Positions 44,079 to 53,359 of a DNA stretch of 64,000 bases are shown in pieces (position 1 is the first letter of the stretch; each line of letters begins with the position of its first letter). This DNA comes from Arthrobacter sp. B1805. Lineage in GTDB: Bacteria > Actinomycetota > Actinomycetes > Actinomycetales > Micrococcaceae. The notes under the pieces were generated by a model, which was given only the letters and a program-made list of their open reading frames with translations, was not told the origin of the DNA and did not search any database. Both the position numbers and the translations under genes were made by a program. Location of the stretch: NCBI RefSeq assembly GCF_002929745.1, contig NZ_PJIQ01000005.1, forward strand, positions 224,210 to 288,209. Direction: 5' to 3'.

Positions 44079-44103
44079 TCGAATGTTGGGCAGGATGGCG
44101 GGA

Positions 44104-44148
44104 ACGACGACGGCGACGACCGGGATCTTCCCGGGTCGTCGCCGTCGT
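44104..44148 (-). terminator. Terminator of dctA
   Basis: A long stem-loop (about 20 bp, one single-base bulge, loop TCT with CCGGGA/TCCCGG at the tip) lies 35-80 bases after the dctA stop codon. It has no clear U-tract. Confidence 0.7.
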
Positions 44149-44182
44149 TCGTCGTAGGGCGCCTGGCCCCGCCGCAGAGGTG

Positions 44183-45589
44183 TCAGCGAGCTGACGTTCC
44201 CCGCACGGCAGCGTCCGTGGTGACGGCCGATCCTTCCTCGACGTCGTCGTTGTTCTCGAACCGGTGATCCGTGCTCATCGTGGTCTCGTCGAAGGGAAGG
44301 CGTCCCTCGAGGACCTCGTCGACACGCGCACGGTCGATCTCCTTGGTCCAGGTACCGACGAGGACCGTGGCGACGGCGTTGCCGGTGAAGTTCGTCAGGG
44401 CCCGCGCCTCCGACATGAAGCGGTCGATGCCGACGATGAGGCCGACGCCGTCGACCAGGTCGGGGCGGTGCGACTGCAGCCCGCCGGCGAGGGTCGCGAG
44501 GCCTGCTCCCGTGACGCCTGCCGCACCCTTGGACGCGATGATCATGAAGATCAGGAGGGAGATCTGCTCGCCGAGTGCCAGCGGCTTGCCGAGAGCTTCC
44601 GCGACGAACAGGGCGGCCATCGTCAGGTAGATCGCCGTGCCGTCCAGGTTGAAGGAGTACCCCGTGGGGACGGTCACGCCGACGACAGGCTTGGAGATGC
44701 CCAGGTGCTCCATCTTGGCGATCAGCCGGGGCAGGGCGGCCTCGGACGAGGAGGTGCTGAAGATGAGCAGGTACTCACGGCCGAGGTACTTCATCAGCTT
44801 CAGGATGTTGACGCCCGTCACGAGCTTCAGCAGTCCGCCGAGGATGACGACGATGAAGAGGATGCAGGTGATGTAGAACGCGATCATCAGGGTGGCCATG
44901 CTGACGATCGCCTGCACGCCGGTCTCTCCGACCACTGCGGCTATGGCACCGAAGGCGCCGATGGGGGCGAGCCACATGATCATGACCAGGATGCGGAAGA
45001 CGAGTGCCTGGATGTGGCCGATGCCGCGCAGGACGGGCTTCCCGGCCGATCCCATCTTCTGCAGCGCGAAGCCGACGAGCAGTGCCACGAACAGTGTCTG
45101 CAGGATGCTGGGACCGGTCAGCGCCGACAGGAGGGTCGTGGGGATGATGCCGAGCAGGAAGCCGATGGTTCCGCCGTCGCCGCCTTCTGCGGCCTCCGGG
45201 ACCGTGTACGTCGACGACGAGATGTCGAGTCCTTCACCCGGCTGGATGAGGTTGCCGACCACGAGGCCGATCGCGAGCGCGAAGGTCGACATGAGCATGA
45301 AGTAGCCGAGTGCGAGACCACCCACCTTGCCGACCGTCGCGGCTTTCGCGATGGAGCCGATACCGAGCACGATGGTGCAGAAGATGATCGGGGCGATCAT
45401 CATCTTGATGAGGTTGATGAAGCCGGTTCCGAGCGGCTTGAGGGACTTGGCGAACTCGGGTGCTGCGAGGCCGAGGATCGCCCCGAGGACCACGGCGGCG
45501 ATGACCGCGATGTAGAGGAAGTGGGTCTTGTCGACCCGCTTGCGGGGTTGCGCTGGTCCGCTGTCGGACCGCGATGGCGCCATAGCCAT
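44183..45589 (-). CDS. dctA: DctA, sodium/proton:C4-dicarboxylate symporter
   Basis: DctA imports succinate, fumarate and malate. The 468-residue protein belongs to the DAACS (GltP) family with about eight helices and two re-entrant loops; it shows the Ser-rich motif STSSSEAALPRLIAKME, NLDGTAIYLTMAALFVA, and ASKGAAGVTGAGLATLAGGL. Its N-terminus has KRVDKTHFLYIAVIAAVVLG. GGGAG precedes the ATG. It is divergent from a DcuS/CitA-type sensor kinase gene 224 bases away, a pairing that commonly means the kinase and regulator control dctA. Confidence 0.95.
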   Translation of the reverse strand: MAMAPSRSDSGPAQPRKRVDKTHFLYIAVIAAVVLGAILGLAAPEFAKSLKPLGTGFINLIKMMIAPIIFCTIVLGIGSIAKAATVGKVGGLALGYFMLMSTFALAIGLVVGNLIQPGEGLDISSSTYTVPEAAEGGDGGTIGFLLGIIPTTLLSALTGPSILQTLFVALLVGFALQKMGSAGKPVLRGIGHIQALVFRILVMIMWLAPIGAFGAIAAVVGETGVQAIVSMATLMIAFYITCILFIVVILGGLLKLVTGVNILKLMKYLGREYLLIFSTSSSEAALPRLIAKMEHLGISKPVVGVTVPTGYSFNLDGTAIYLTMAALFVAEALGKPLALGEQISLLIFMIIASKGAAGVTGAGLATLAGGLQSHRPDLVDGVGLIVGIDRFMSEARALTNFTGNAVATVLVGTWTKEIDRARVDEVLEGRLPFDETTMSTDHRFENNDDVEEGSAVTTDAAVRGTSAR

Positions 45590-45813
45590 GCTGTTCTCCC
45601 TTGATGTCCAGCCGCCCGGAGGCGCCGGCGGGGAAGGTCGTTCTTCGTCCGCGGGGGTCGGTCCAGGAAGCGTACTGTTGAGTGTTTCCCCCTCATCATG
45701 GCACCGGGAGTGACCGGGCTCACGATTGAGTTCATACTGGTCGTGGCCCGGCGCGACGGACGTACCGGCAGTCGCACAGGGCCGACGGAACCCGGAAGGA
45801 GCAGGATCACGGC

Positions 45814-47511
45814 GTGAGTCGATGGAGCCTCGCCCGGCAGTTCTTCCTGGCCCAACTCGTGTTCATCCTCGTCCTGTCGACGTCCCTGTCCGTGATCCTG
45901 TACGTCGACGCGGCGCGGGGCGTGAACGACGCGGCTGCAGAGCGCATGGTCGCGGTCGCCACGGCCATCGCCCTCGAACCGGCCGTACTCGAAGCGGTCG
46001 AGGGTCCCGCCCCCTCCGCGGCACTGCAGCCCTACGCCGTCGAGGTCATGGACAGCCTGGGTGTGGACTTCATCACCATCATGGCCACGGACCGGACGCG
46101 GTACACGCACCGCAACCCGGCGCAGATCGGCAAGCCCTACCTCGGATCGGTGTCCGAAGCCCTCGCGGGCCGGACCCAGACGGAGACCTATGCCGGGACG
46201 CTCGGTCCGTCGATCCGCTCGATCGTGCCGATCGTCGACGACAGCGGAACCGTGCGGGCGATGGTCGCCGCCGGCATCACCGTCGATCGCGCCGCCATCG
46301 CGCGCAACGCACAACTTCCCCTCGTGGCCTTCATCGCCCTGGGCGCCCTGGCGTTGGGAGCCCTCGTCTCCTTCCTGCTCAGCAGGCGCCTGCGCGTCGC
46401 GACCCTCGGCATGGGACCAGCGGAGCTCGCCCGCACCTTCGTGTTCTACGACTCGGTCCTCCACTCCGTCCGCGAGGGGCTTCTCCTGACCGACGCGGCG
46501 GGGCGGCTCGTCCTCTACAACGACCAGGCGGCCCGCCTCCTCGGACTCGACGGCTCGCAGGAGCCCGTTGCGGCGTCGCGCCTTGCCGTTCCGCCTTCCC
46601 TGCGTGACCTCCTGTCGTCGGGACGACGCGCGCGGGACGAAGTGCACCTCACCGACGACCGGGTGCTGGTGGTCAACCAGGAGCCCGCGGTCCCGCCCGC
46701 TCCCGCTGGGCGGGGCAACCACGCGCAGGGGGCGCTCGGCACGGTGACGACCCTGCGGGACCACACCGAGATCGAGGCGCTCACCGGCCAGGTCGAGACG
46801 ATGCGAACCCTGACGGACGCGCTGCGCTCGCAGACCCATGAACACGCCAATCGCCTGCACACCATCGTCTCGTTGGTCGAACTCGGGCGGAACGCCGACG
46901 CCCTCGACTTCGCGACGCGGGATCTGCAGCAGTCGCAGCGGCTGACGGACGAGGTGGTGCAGGCCATCGACGAGCCGTTCATCTCCGCGCTGTTGCTCGG
47001 CAAGGCCGCGCAGGCGAACGAGCGCGGCATCGAGCTCGTCCCGGACATCGCAGCCGACGCGCAGGCAGGCTCGCTGAACCCGGTGGACCTCGTGACGATC
47101 ATCGGGAACCTCCTGGACAACGCCTTCGATGAAGCTGCCGGGTCGGAGGAACCGCGCGTGCTCCTCGGTGTGCGCCGGGTGGCGAGCGGGAACACGCCGC
47201 CCGAACTGGAGATCGTCGTCGAGGACAGCGGGAACGGCCTGCCCGATTCGGAGAAGGCGAAGGTGTTCGAGTTCGGCTACAGCACGAAGGGGTCCGGCGA
47301 CATACCAGGCGGCGGCCGCGGCATCGGCCTGGCCCTCGTCCGCCAAGCCGTGCAACGCTTCGCCGGCACCCTGGAGGTGACGGACGCGGACCACGGAGGA
47401 GCCCGGTTCACCGTCCGGCTCCCCTACTCGAGCGGTCGCGGAACGACCGGGGCGGTCGACGGCAGCGCTGCGCCCCCTGCCGTCAGCACAGGACTCGGGA
47501 GCAGGACGTGA
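45814..47511 (+). CDS. DcuS/CitA-family sensor histidine kinase
   Basis: This membrane kinase probably senses a C4-dicarboxylate or citrate outside the cell. Layout: membrane helix (about 9-31), an extracytoplasmic PAS-like sensor (35-165, with DSLGVDFITIMATDRTRYTHRNPAQIG), a second helix (168-190), a cytoplasmic PAS domain (about 205-315), and the kinase part. The phosphoacceptor is probably H342 in RSQTHEHANRLHTIVSL, the form typical of this family, followed by the ATPase motifs GNLLDNAFDEA, DSGNGLP and GRGIGLALVRQ. The GTG start follows GAAGGAG. The gene overlaps the response regulator (GTGA). Confidence 0.93.
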   Translation: MSRWSLARQFFLAQLVFILVLSTSLSVILYVDAARGVNDAAAERMVAVATAIALEPAVLEAVEGPAPSAALQPYAVEVMDSLGVDFITIMATDRTRYTHRNPAQIGKPYLGSVSEALAGRTQTETYAGTLGPSIRSIVPIVDDSGTVRAMVAAGITVDRAAIARNAQLPLVAFIALGALALGALVSFLLSRRLRVATLGMGPAELARTFVFYDSVLHSVREGLLLTDAAGRLVLYNDQAARLLGLDGSQEPVAASRLAVPPSLRDLLSSGRRARDEVHLTDDRVLVVNQEPAVPPAPAGRGNHAQGALGTVTTLRDHTEIEALTGQVETMRTLTDALRSQTHEHANRLHTIVSLVELGRNADALDFATRDLQQSQRLTDEVVQAIDEPFISALLLGKAAQANERGIELVPDIAADAQAGSLNPVDLVTIIGNLLDNAFDEAAGSEEPRVLLGVRRVASGNTPPELEIVVEDSGNGLPDSEKAKVFEFGYSTKGSGDIPGGGRGIGLALVRQAVQRFAGTLEVTDADHGGARFTVRLPYSSGRGTTGAVDGSAAPPAVSTGLGSRT

Positions 47512-48230
47512 GCGCCATCCGTGTCCTCGTCGTCGAGGACGACCCGGTGGCCGCCGACGCGCACGCCGAATACGTCCGACGGCTGGACGGCTTCGAGCTC
47601 GCCGGAGTCGCCCGCAGCGGTGCCGAGCTCGCGGCATTCCTAAACCTCGGGGGTGGAGCGACGGGAAGGTCCGAACCGGCTGTCGACCTCATGCTGCTCG
47701 ACATGAACCTGCCGGATGCGCATGGACTGGACATCATCCGCCGTGTGCGCGGGCTCGGCCTGCCACTCGACATCATCGCCATCACCGCCGTCAGGGACCT
47801 GCACGTGGTGCGCTCGGCCATTTCGTCGGGCATCGTGCAGTACCTGATCAAACCGTTCACCTACTCCGCGTTCAGGGAGAAGCTGGGCGCGTACGAGGAG
47901 TTCCGACGGAACATGGTCGGGCAGGCGTCCGCCACCACCCAGGCCGAAGTGGACCAGGCGTTCGCGTCCCTCCGTCCCCTCACGGCTCCCGCGCTGCCCA
48001 AGGGCCTGTCGGCCGAGACCCTGCGGGCGGTCTCGCGCTTGCTGAAGGAGCTCCAGGCACCGACATCCGCCGTCGAGGTGTCCGAAGCGCTGGCGATGTC
48101 CCGCGTCACAGCCCGGCGCTACCTCGAGTACCTCGCCGACCAGCAGTCGGCCCTGCGCACCCCGCGGTACGGCACCAGGGGGCGGCCCGAGTTCGAATAC
48201 AGCTGGGCGCGGAGCTCCGAGAACCAGTAG
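47508..48230 (+). CDS. DcuR/CitB-family response regulator
   Basis: The receiver domain (residues 3-125) has the acidic pair EDD at 10-12, phosphoacceptor D65 in LMLLDMNLPDAHG, the AITA threonine and YLIKPF lysine. The C-terminal helix-turn-helix (about 165-225) reads PTSAVEVSEALAMSRVTARRYLEYLADQQ, as in CitB and DcuR. It is encoded 4 bases into the kinase gene, so the two are coupled. The likely target is the divergent dctA promoter; no site could be assigned. Confidence 0.93.
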   Translation: MSAIRVLVVEDDPVAADAHAEYVRRLDGFELAGVARSGAELAAFLNLGGGATGRSEPAVDLMLLDMNLPDAHGLDIIRRVRGLGLPLDIIAITAVRDLHVVRSAISSGIVQYLIKPFTYSAFREKLGAYEEFRRNMVGQASATTQAEVDQAFASLRPLTAPALPKGLSAETLRAVSRLLKELQAPTSAVEVSEALAMSRVTARRYLEYLADQQSALRTPRYGTRGRPEFEYSWARSSENQ

Positions 48231-48253
48231 CGGGCGCCGTTCAGTGCTCACTT

Positions 48254-48352
48254 GTATACACTCGGGCCAGGGTGACCCGCCTTCGGCGAGGAAAGAGCGC
48301 TGTTCCGCTGGCCACCACCCATCCTCTGTATACACTGATCTTCGTGATCAGT
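48254..48352 (+). promoter_or_regulatory. Paired TGTATACACT operators and an inverted repeat before the GntR gene
   Basis: TGTATACACT occurs at 48254-48263 and 48327-48336, 73 bp apart (about seven helical turns). Its core TGTATACA is palindromic. Directly behind the second copy ACTGATC and GATCAGT form an inverted repeat with a 5-base gap (48334-48352). These are good candidates for autoregulatory GntR sites in front of the gntR-prpDBC operon. Confidence 0.6.
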
Positions 48353-48394
48353 GCCGACCGGCACAGTCGTCGACGGGGACCGGGAGGGAAAGGC

Positions 48395-49072
48395 ATGCGA
48401 GCCAGCGACCGCGCGTACTTCCTCCTCCGCTCCGACATCGTCGAGTGGCGCCTGGCGCCCGGCGAGCTGCTGGGCGAGGTCGAACAGTCGGCCCGGCTCG
48501 GCGTGTCGCGGACCCCCCTGCGCGAGGCGCTGTCACGACTGATGGCCGAAGGACTTGCCGCTCCCCACGCGGGGCGCGGGGTGGTCGTCTCGCCGATCTC
48601 GCTCGAAGCGGTCACCGACCTGTTCCACGTGCGACTTCCACTCGAATGCGCAGCGGTCCGGCTCGCGGCCGTGCGCGGGAACGAGAGTGCCTTCACCGCC
48701 CTCGCCGAGGAATTCGCTGCCGCCGGCCGCCTCATCGAGGGCGACGACGGTGGACAGGACGCGTACTACGCGCTCGTCGCTCGACTTGACCAGGAGATCG
48801 ACGACGCCGCCCGCAACGCGTACCTCCTTCAGGCACAGAAACCGATCCGCACTCATCTGGCGCGCGTCCGGAGGCTCGCCCGGAACGACCAGGACCGCCT
48901 TCTCGCCTCCGCCCGGGAGCATGAGCAGATCGCCCTCGCCCTGGCTGCGTCGAACACCGAGCTCGCCGAAGCCGCCATGCGGGTACACCTGCTCAACAGC
49001 CTGCAGCATCTGCTCGCCCCCCACGACGGGCACCGCCCGCCGCCGAACCATCGAGAGGAACACCATGGTTGA
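48395..49072 (+). CDS. GntR-family regulator of the prp operon (FadR subfamily)
   Basis: The 225-residue protein has a GntR winged helix (about residues 6-70, with [32 protein letters not shown]) and a FadR-type helical effector domain (about 80-205, FCD-like). By position it probably senses a propionate or methylcitrate metabolite and controls the overlapping prpD-prpB-prpC. This differs from PrpR-type control in mycobacteria and enterics. The ATG at 48395 follows GGGAGG. The stop overlaps the prpD start by 8 bases. Confidence 0.88.
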   Translation: MRASDRAYFLLRSDIVEWRLAPGELLGEVEQSARLGVSRTPLREALSRLMAEGLAAPHAGRGVVVSPISLEAVTDLFHVRLPLECAAVRLAAVRGNESAFTALAEEFAAAGRLIEGDDGGQDAYYALVARLDQEIDDAARNAYLLQAQKPIRTHLARVRRLARNDQDRLLASAREHEQIALALAASNTELAEAAMRVHLLNSLQHLLAPHDGHRPPPNHREEHHG

Positions 49073-50585
49073 ACACCATCCCGTCCGCGTGCACCGGAGC
49101 GAGGAGAACCTGCCGAGGACCGGCCAGCTCGCCTGGAAGATCGCGGAGGTCGCCAGCGATCCCGTCGAGGTACCGGCCGACGTCATCGACATGGTCGTCA
49201 ACCGCATCATCGACAACGCGTCGGTGGCCATCGCCTCGCTCAACCGGGCACCCGTCGTCGCTGCCCGGGCCCAGGCCCTGAGCCACCCGGTCTCCGCGCA
49301 CGGTGCAGGTGCCTCGGTGATCGGCGTCGATTCCCTCGTCTCGGCGGAATGGGCAGCCTGGGCGAACGGGGTCGCTGTTCGTGAGCTCGACTACCACGAC
49401 ACGTTCCTCGCCACGGACTACTCCCACCCCGGCGACAACATCCCTCCGATCCTCGCTGCTGCACAGCACACCGGCGCGTCCGGCAGGGACCTCGTGCGGG
49501 CCATCGCGACGGGCTACGAGGTCCAGGTGGATCTCGTCAAGGCCATCTGCCTGCACAAGCACAAGATCGACCATGTTGCCCACCTCGGCCCGTCCGCCGC
49601 CGCCGGCATCGGTACCCTGCTCGGTCTGGACCAGAACGTCATCTTCCACGCCGTCGGGCAGGCCCTGCACACGACGACGGCGACCCGGCAGTCCCGCAAG
49701 GGCGAGATCTCGACCTGGAAGGCCCACGCCCCCGCTTTCGCGGGGAAGATGGCCGTGGAAGCGGTCGATCGGGCGATGCGCGGACAAACCTCACCCACAC
49801 CCATCTACGAGGGCGAGGACGGAGTCATCGCCTGGCTCCTCGACGGCCCCGAGGCCACCTACCACGTGCCCTTGCCGGCGAAGGGCGAGCCCAAGCGAGC
49901 CATCCTCGACACCTACACGAAGGAGCACTCGGCCGAGTACCAGGCGCAGGCGTGGATCGACCTCGCGCGCCGGCTCAACAGCGCGCACCCCGAGGCCACG
50001 AACCCGGACGACGTCGCGTCCATCGTCATCCACACCTCCCACCACACGCACTTCGTCATCGGGTCGGGCGCGAACGATCCCCAGAAGTACGATCCGACAG
50101 CTTCGCGCGAAACCCTCGACCACTCGATCCCCTACATCTTCACGGTGGCTCTCCAGGACGGCCGCTGGCACCACGAGGACTCGTATGCCCCGGCGCGGGC
50201 GGCCCGCCCGGACACCGTCGCGCTCTGGCGGAAGGTGACCACCGTCGAGGACCCGGAGTGGACGCGCCGCTACCACTCCCTCGATATCGCGGAGAAGGCG
50301 TTCGGCGGCAGGGTCGAGATCACCCTCGCGGACGGCTCCGTCATCACCGACGAGATAGCCGTCGCGGATGCCCATCCGCTCGGCGCGCGACCGTTCGCCC
50401 GGGCCGACTACGTGGCCAAGCTGCGGATGCTGGCGAAGGGTGTGGTCGACGACGCCGAGCTCGACCGCTTCCTCGGTGCCGTCGAGCGATTGCCGGACCT
50501 GCCCGCGGGCTCGCTCGGACAACTGAACATCGTTGCCCGCCCCGGCGTCATCGATGCGGCCGCCGCGCCGCAGGGACTCCTGTAG
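49065..50585 (+). CDS. prpD: 2-methylcitrate dehydratase (MmgE/PrpD family)
   Basis: PrpD dehydrates 2-methylcitrate in propionate breakdown. The 506-residue protein fits the MmgE/PrpD family: [21 protein letters not shown] near residue 110, [48 protein letters not shown], and [23 protein letters not shown] near residue 355. The ATG at 49065 follows AGAGGAA and overlaps the GntR gene. In the cycle it acts between PrpC and PrpB; an aconitase would complete the isomerisation. Confidence 0.95.
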   Translation: MVEHHPVRVHRSEENLPRTGQLAWKIAEVASDPVEVPADVIDMVVNRIIDNASVAIASLNRAPVVAARAQALSHPVSAHGAGASVIGVDSLVSAEWAAWANGVAVRELDYHDTFLATDYSHPGDNIPPILAAAQHTGASGRDLVRAIATGYEVQVDLVKAICLHKHKIDHVAHLGPSAAAGIGTLLGLDQNVIFHAVGQALHTTTATRQSRKGEISTWKAHAPAFAGKMAVEAVDRAMRGQTSPTPIYEGEDGVIAWLLDGPEATYHVPLPAKGEPKRAILDTYTKEHSAEYQAQAWIDLARRLNSAHPEATNPDDVASIVIHTSHHTHFVIGSGANDPQKYDPTASRETLDHSIPYIFTVALQDGRWHHEDSYAPARAARPDTVALWRKVTTVEDPEWTRRYHSLDIAEKAFGGRVEITLADGSVITDEIAVADAHPLGARPFARADYVAKLRMLAKGVVDDAELDRFLGAVERLPDLPAGSLGQLNIVARPGVIDAAAAPQGLL

Positions 50586-50594
50586 GGGCGCGCC

Positions 50595-51524
50595 GTGCTG
50601 TATTCGAGCGTCACTCCCGAACAGAAGCGCCGCGACCTTAGGGACGGGCTCGCAGCCGGGCGCATCCAGCAGTTCCCGGGCGCCTTCAATCCCCTGTCCG
50701 CCCGACTCATCGGTGACAAGGGTTTTGACGGCGTGTACATCTCCGGTGCGGTGATCGCGGCGGACCTCGGTCTGCCGGACATCGGCCTGACGACCCTGAC
50801 GGAGGTGGCACACCGTGCCGGACAGATCGCCCGTATGACGGACCTGCCGTGCATCGTCGACGCCGACACCGGGTTCGGCGAGCCCATGAACGTCGCCCGC
50901 AGCGTGCAGGAACTCGAGAACGCCGGGCTGGCCGGGTGCCACATCGAGGACCAGTTCAATCCGAAGCGCTGTGGCCACCTCGACGGCAAGAACGTCGTCG
51001 ACCTCGATACCGCGGCGAAGCGGATACGCGCGGCTGCCGATGCCCGCCGTGATCCGAACTTCCTCATCATGGCCCGCACCGACATCCGGGGTACCGACTC
51101 GCTCGAAGCGGCGCAGGAGCGGTCCCGCGCCCTGGTCGACGCGGGTGCGGACGCGATCTTCCCCGAGGCGATGCGGAGCCTGGACGAGTTCCGAGCCATT
51201 CGGGACGCCGTCGACGTGCCGATCCTCGCCAACATGACCGAATTCGGCAAGAGCGAGCTCTTCACGGTGGACCAGCTCGAGGCGGTGGGAGTCACCCTGG
51301 TGATCTATCCGGTCACCCTCCTGCGCAGCGCGATGGGCGCCGCCGAGCGTACGCTGGACTCGATCAGGGCCCACGGGACGCAGGAACCGGCCGTGGGAGA
51401 GATGCAGACGCGCAGCCGGTTGTACGAGTTGGTGGACTACGAGGGGTACAACCGCTTCGACTCCTCCGTCTTCGACTTCGAGGTGCCCGGCGGCCGTCGG
51501 CGCGACCACGGGGGTGACCGCTAG
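50595..51524 (+). CDS. prpB: 2-methylisocitrate lyase
   Basis: PrpB cleaves 2-methylisocitrate to pyruvate and succinate. The 309-residue protein has the isocitrate lyase superfamily core: SGAVIAADLGLPDIGL near residue 50, IVDADTGFGEP (metal-binding), and the catalytic KRCGH at residues 124-128 with C126. GHIEDQ and MARTDI follow in the usual order. The GTG start lies 9 bases after prpD. The KRCGH loop and short length separate it from true isocitrate lyase. Confidence 0.96.
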   Translation: MLYSSVTPEQKRRDLRDGLAAGRIQQFPGAFNPLSARLIGDKGFDGVYISGAVIAADLGLPDIGLTTLTEVAHRAGQIARMTDLPCIVDADTGFGEPMNVARSVQELENAGLAGCHIEDQFNPKRCGHLDGKNVVDLDTAAKRIRAAADARRDPNFLIMARTDIRGTDSLEAAQERSRALVDAGADAIFPEAMRSLDEFRAIRDAVDVPILANMTEFGKSELFTVDQLEAVGVTLVIYPVTLLRSAMGAAERTLDSIRAHGTQEPAVGEMQTRSRLYELVDYEGYNRFDSSVFDFEVPGGRRRDHGGDR

Positions 51525-51576
51525 GTTCCCCGCGCTCGGACCCCATCCGCAGGACGATCCTCCAGGAGGAACAGCC

Positions 51577-52719
51577 GTGACAGAACCAGCGATCCACAAG
51601 GGCCTGGCGGGAGTCGTGGTGGACTACACCGCCATCTCGAAGGTCAATCCCGCCACCAACTCACTGCTCTACCGGGGGTACCCCGTGCAGGAGCTGGCCG
51701 GGCACCGCGACGTCGAGGACGTCGCCTACCTGCTGTGGAACGGAGAGTTGCCCGATGACTCCCAGCGCCGCGGCTTCGATGCCTTCGAGCGCGCGCACCG
51801 TGCGCTTCCCGGGCACGTGGTAGCCGCGATCGACCTGCTCCCCGTGACCGCGCATCCCATGGACGTCGCCCGTACCGCCGTCTCCGTGCTCGGTGCGAGC
51901 CACCCTCTCGCGGGGGACAACTCGGTCGAGGCGAACATGGAGAAGGCCGCAACGCTGTTCGCCACGTTCCCCGCCGTCGTCGCCTATGACCAGCGACGAC
52001 GCCGCGGCCAGGCGCTCGTGGAGCCCCGGGACGATCTCGGCTACTCGGCCAACTTCCTGTGGATGACCTTCGGCGAGGAGGCACCGGTCGAGGTGGTCCG
52101 GGCCTTCGACATCTCGATGGTCCTGTACGCCGAGCACTCGTTCAACGCGTCGACCTTCACCGCGAGGGTCATCACATCGACCCTCTCCGACCTGCACTCC
52201 GCCGTCACCGGCGCGATCGGGGCGCTCAAGGGCGCCCTGCACGGCGGTGCGAACGAGGCCGTGATGCACACCTTCGAGGAAATCGGAATCCGTGAGGACG
52301 AGACCTCCGAGGAGGCTGCCGCCCGTGCGAAGGCGTGGATGGAGGACGCACTCGCGTCGAAGAAGAAAGTCATGGGATTCGGCCACCGTGTCTACAAGAA
52401 CGGCGACTCCCGTGTGCCGACCATGAAGTCCGCACTCGACGCCATGATCGAGTACTACGGGCGCAGCGAGATTCTCGGCCTGTACTCAGGGCTGGAGACC
52501 GCCATGGACGAGGCGAAGGGCATCAAGCCGAACCTCGACTACCCTGCCGGTCCTACCTACCACCTCATGGGATTCGATACGGAGATGTTCACACCGCTGT
52601 TCATCGCCGCGCGGATCACAGGCTGGACGGCGCACATCATGGAGCAGGTGGCGTCGAACTCGCTCATCAGGCCGCTCAGCCTCTACAACGGTCCGGACGA
52701 ACGGCACGTCGGCGACTGA
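51577..52719 (+). CDS. prpC: 2-methylcitrate synthase
   Basis: PrpC condenses propionyl-CoA with oxaloacetate. The 380-residue protein is a citrate-synthase-fold enzyme: it starts VTEPAIHKGLAGVVVDYTAIS, has SLLYRGYPVQELA, the histidine motifs ALHGGANEAVM and MGFGHRVYKNGD, and the aspartate region MGFDTEMFTPLFIAARITGW. The N-terminus and order after prpB indicate methylcitrate rather than citrate synthase. I chose the GTG at 51577, which follows AGGAGG; a frame extension of 21 residues is unlikely. Confidence 0.95.
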   Translation: MTEPAIHKGLAGVVVDYTAISKVNPATNSLLYRGYPVQELAGHRDVEDVAYLLWNGELPDDSQRRGFDAFERAHRALPGHVVAAIDLLPVTAHPMDVARTAVSVLGASHPLAGDNSVEANMEKAATLFATFPAVVAYDQRRRRGQALVEPRDDLGYSANFLWMTFGEEAPVEVVRAFDISMVLYAEHSFNASTFTARVITSTLSDLHSAVTGAIGALKGALHGGANEAVMHTFEEIGIREDETSEEAAARAKAWMEDALASKKKVMGFGHRVYKNGDSRVPTMKSALDAMIEYYGRSEILGLYSGLETAMDEAKGIKPNLDYPAGPTYHLMGFDTEMFTPLFIAARITGWTAHIMEQVASNSLIRPLSLYNGPDERHVGD

Positions 52720-52761
52720 GGCCGAAGCGGCTGCCGTGCCTCGTCGTGTCGCCCCGTGCCG

Positions 52762-53268
52762 TCAGCGCAGGACGGCGCTCGCGACACCCTCGTTGTCCCG
52801 CTCCATCACGATGTGCGCGTCGACTGGTCGACCGTCCAGCAGCGTCGGTATCCAGTAGGGGGCGTCCCTCCACATGGCATCCCAGGGGATCGACCCGACA
52901 CCGTACCAGCGCGGTTCGATCTCCTCGCTCGCCGTGGGATCCGCGGAACCCGCGTCGGCCGTGAAGAGGAACGCCGTCATGTTCCAGGTCGGCTGATCAG
53001 GGAAGGACCAGCTGATACGGCCGGCGTGGTGCAGTGCGTCCGGAGCGAGTTCGATCCCGCTCTCCTCCGCGACCTCGCGCACTGCTGCTTCGACCGCTGA
53101 CTCCCGTCCGTCGATCTTCCCGCCCAGTGCTACGACCCTGCCGGTTCCGAAACCCGTCCTCTTCAGCCCCAGGAGCACGCTCCTCTCCGGCTCCTCGTCG
53201 ACGCGTTTCCTGCTGCTGAAAAGGAAGCACAGGACCACGCACCGGTATGCGGTGCCATCGATGGTCAT
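52762..53268 (-). CDS. MTH1-like Nudix hydrolase
   Basis: The protein probably hydrolyses oxidised purine nucleotides such as 8-oxo-dGTP. The Nudix box is complete, LGGKIDGRESAVEAAVREVAEESGI, and the preceding VLLGLKRTGFGTGR is close to the MTH1 form. The ATG at 53268 follows GGGGAG and gives 168 residues. An upstream GTG at 53367, overlapping the xerD stop, would add a Pro-Glu-Pro-Asn repeat encoded by a 12-bp repeat. It is convergent with prpC, 42 bases away. Confidence 0.85.
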   Translation of the reverse strand: MTIDGTAYRCVVLCFLFSSRKRVDEEPERSVLLGLKRTGFGTGRVVALGGKIDGRESAVEAAVREVAEESGIELAPDALHHAGRISWSFPDQPTWNMTAFLFTADAGSADPTASEEIEPRWYGVGSIPWDAMWRDAPYWIPTLLDGRPVDAHIVMERDNEGVASAVLR

Positions 53269-53287
53269 CCACTCCCCCGGCCGCTCC

Positions 53288-53323
53288 GGATTCGGCTCCG
53301 GATTCGGCTCCGGATTCGGCTCG
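53288..53323 (+). repeat. Three 12-bp tandem repeats between xerD and the Nudix gene
   Basis: GGATTCGGCTCC occurs three times in tandem (last copy with one change). If the longer Nudix start is used it encodes PEPNPEPNPE; otherwise it lies in the intergenic leader. In-frame length means copy-number change would alter only the repeat. Confidence 0.7.
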
Positions 53324-53359
53324 GGCGCAGGCTCGAAAGCGCCGGGCTCCAAGGACACG

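Noticed and set aside
45400..47637. 745-codon minus-strand frame opposite the sensor kinase
   Set aside because: It is antisense to a clear histidine kinase and runs out of frame into dctA; its composition is that of a shadow frame.
48555..49064. Longer prpD frame starting inside the GntR gene
   Set aside because: The upstream part is GntR read in another frame; the ATG at 49065 has a ribosome binding site and matches the family start.
44183..53268. Prophage or transposon origin of the xerD-parA insertion
   Set aside because: No integrase other than housekeeping XerD, no transposase, inverted ends or target duplication were seen, and codon use looks like that of the neighbours.
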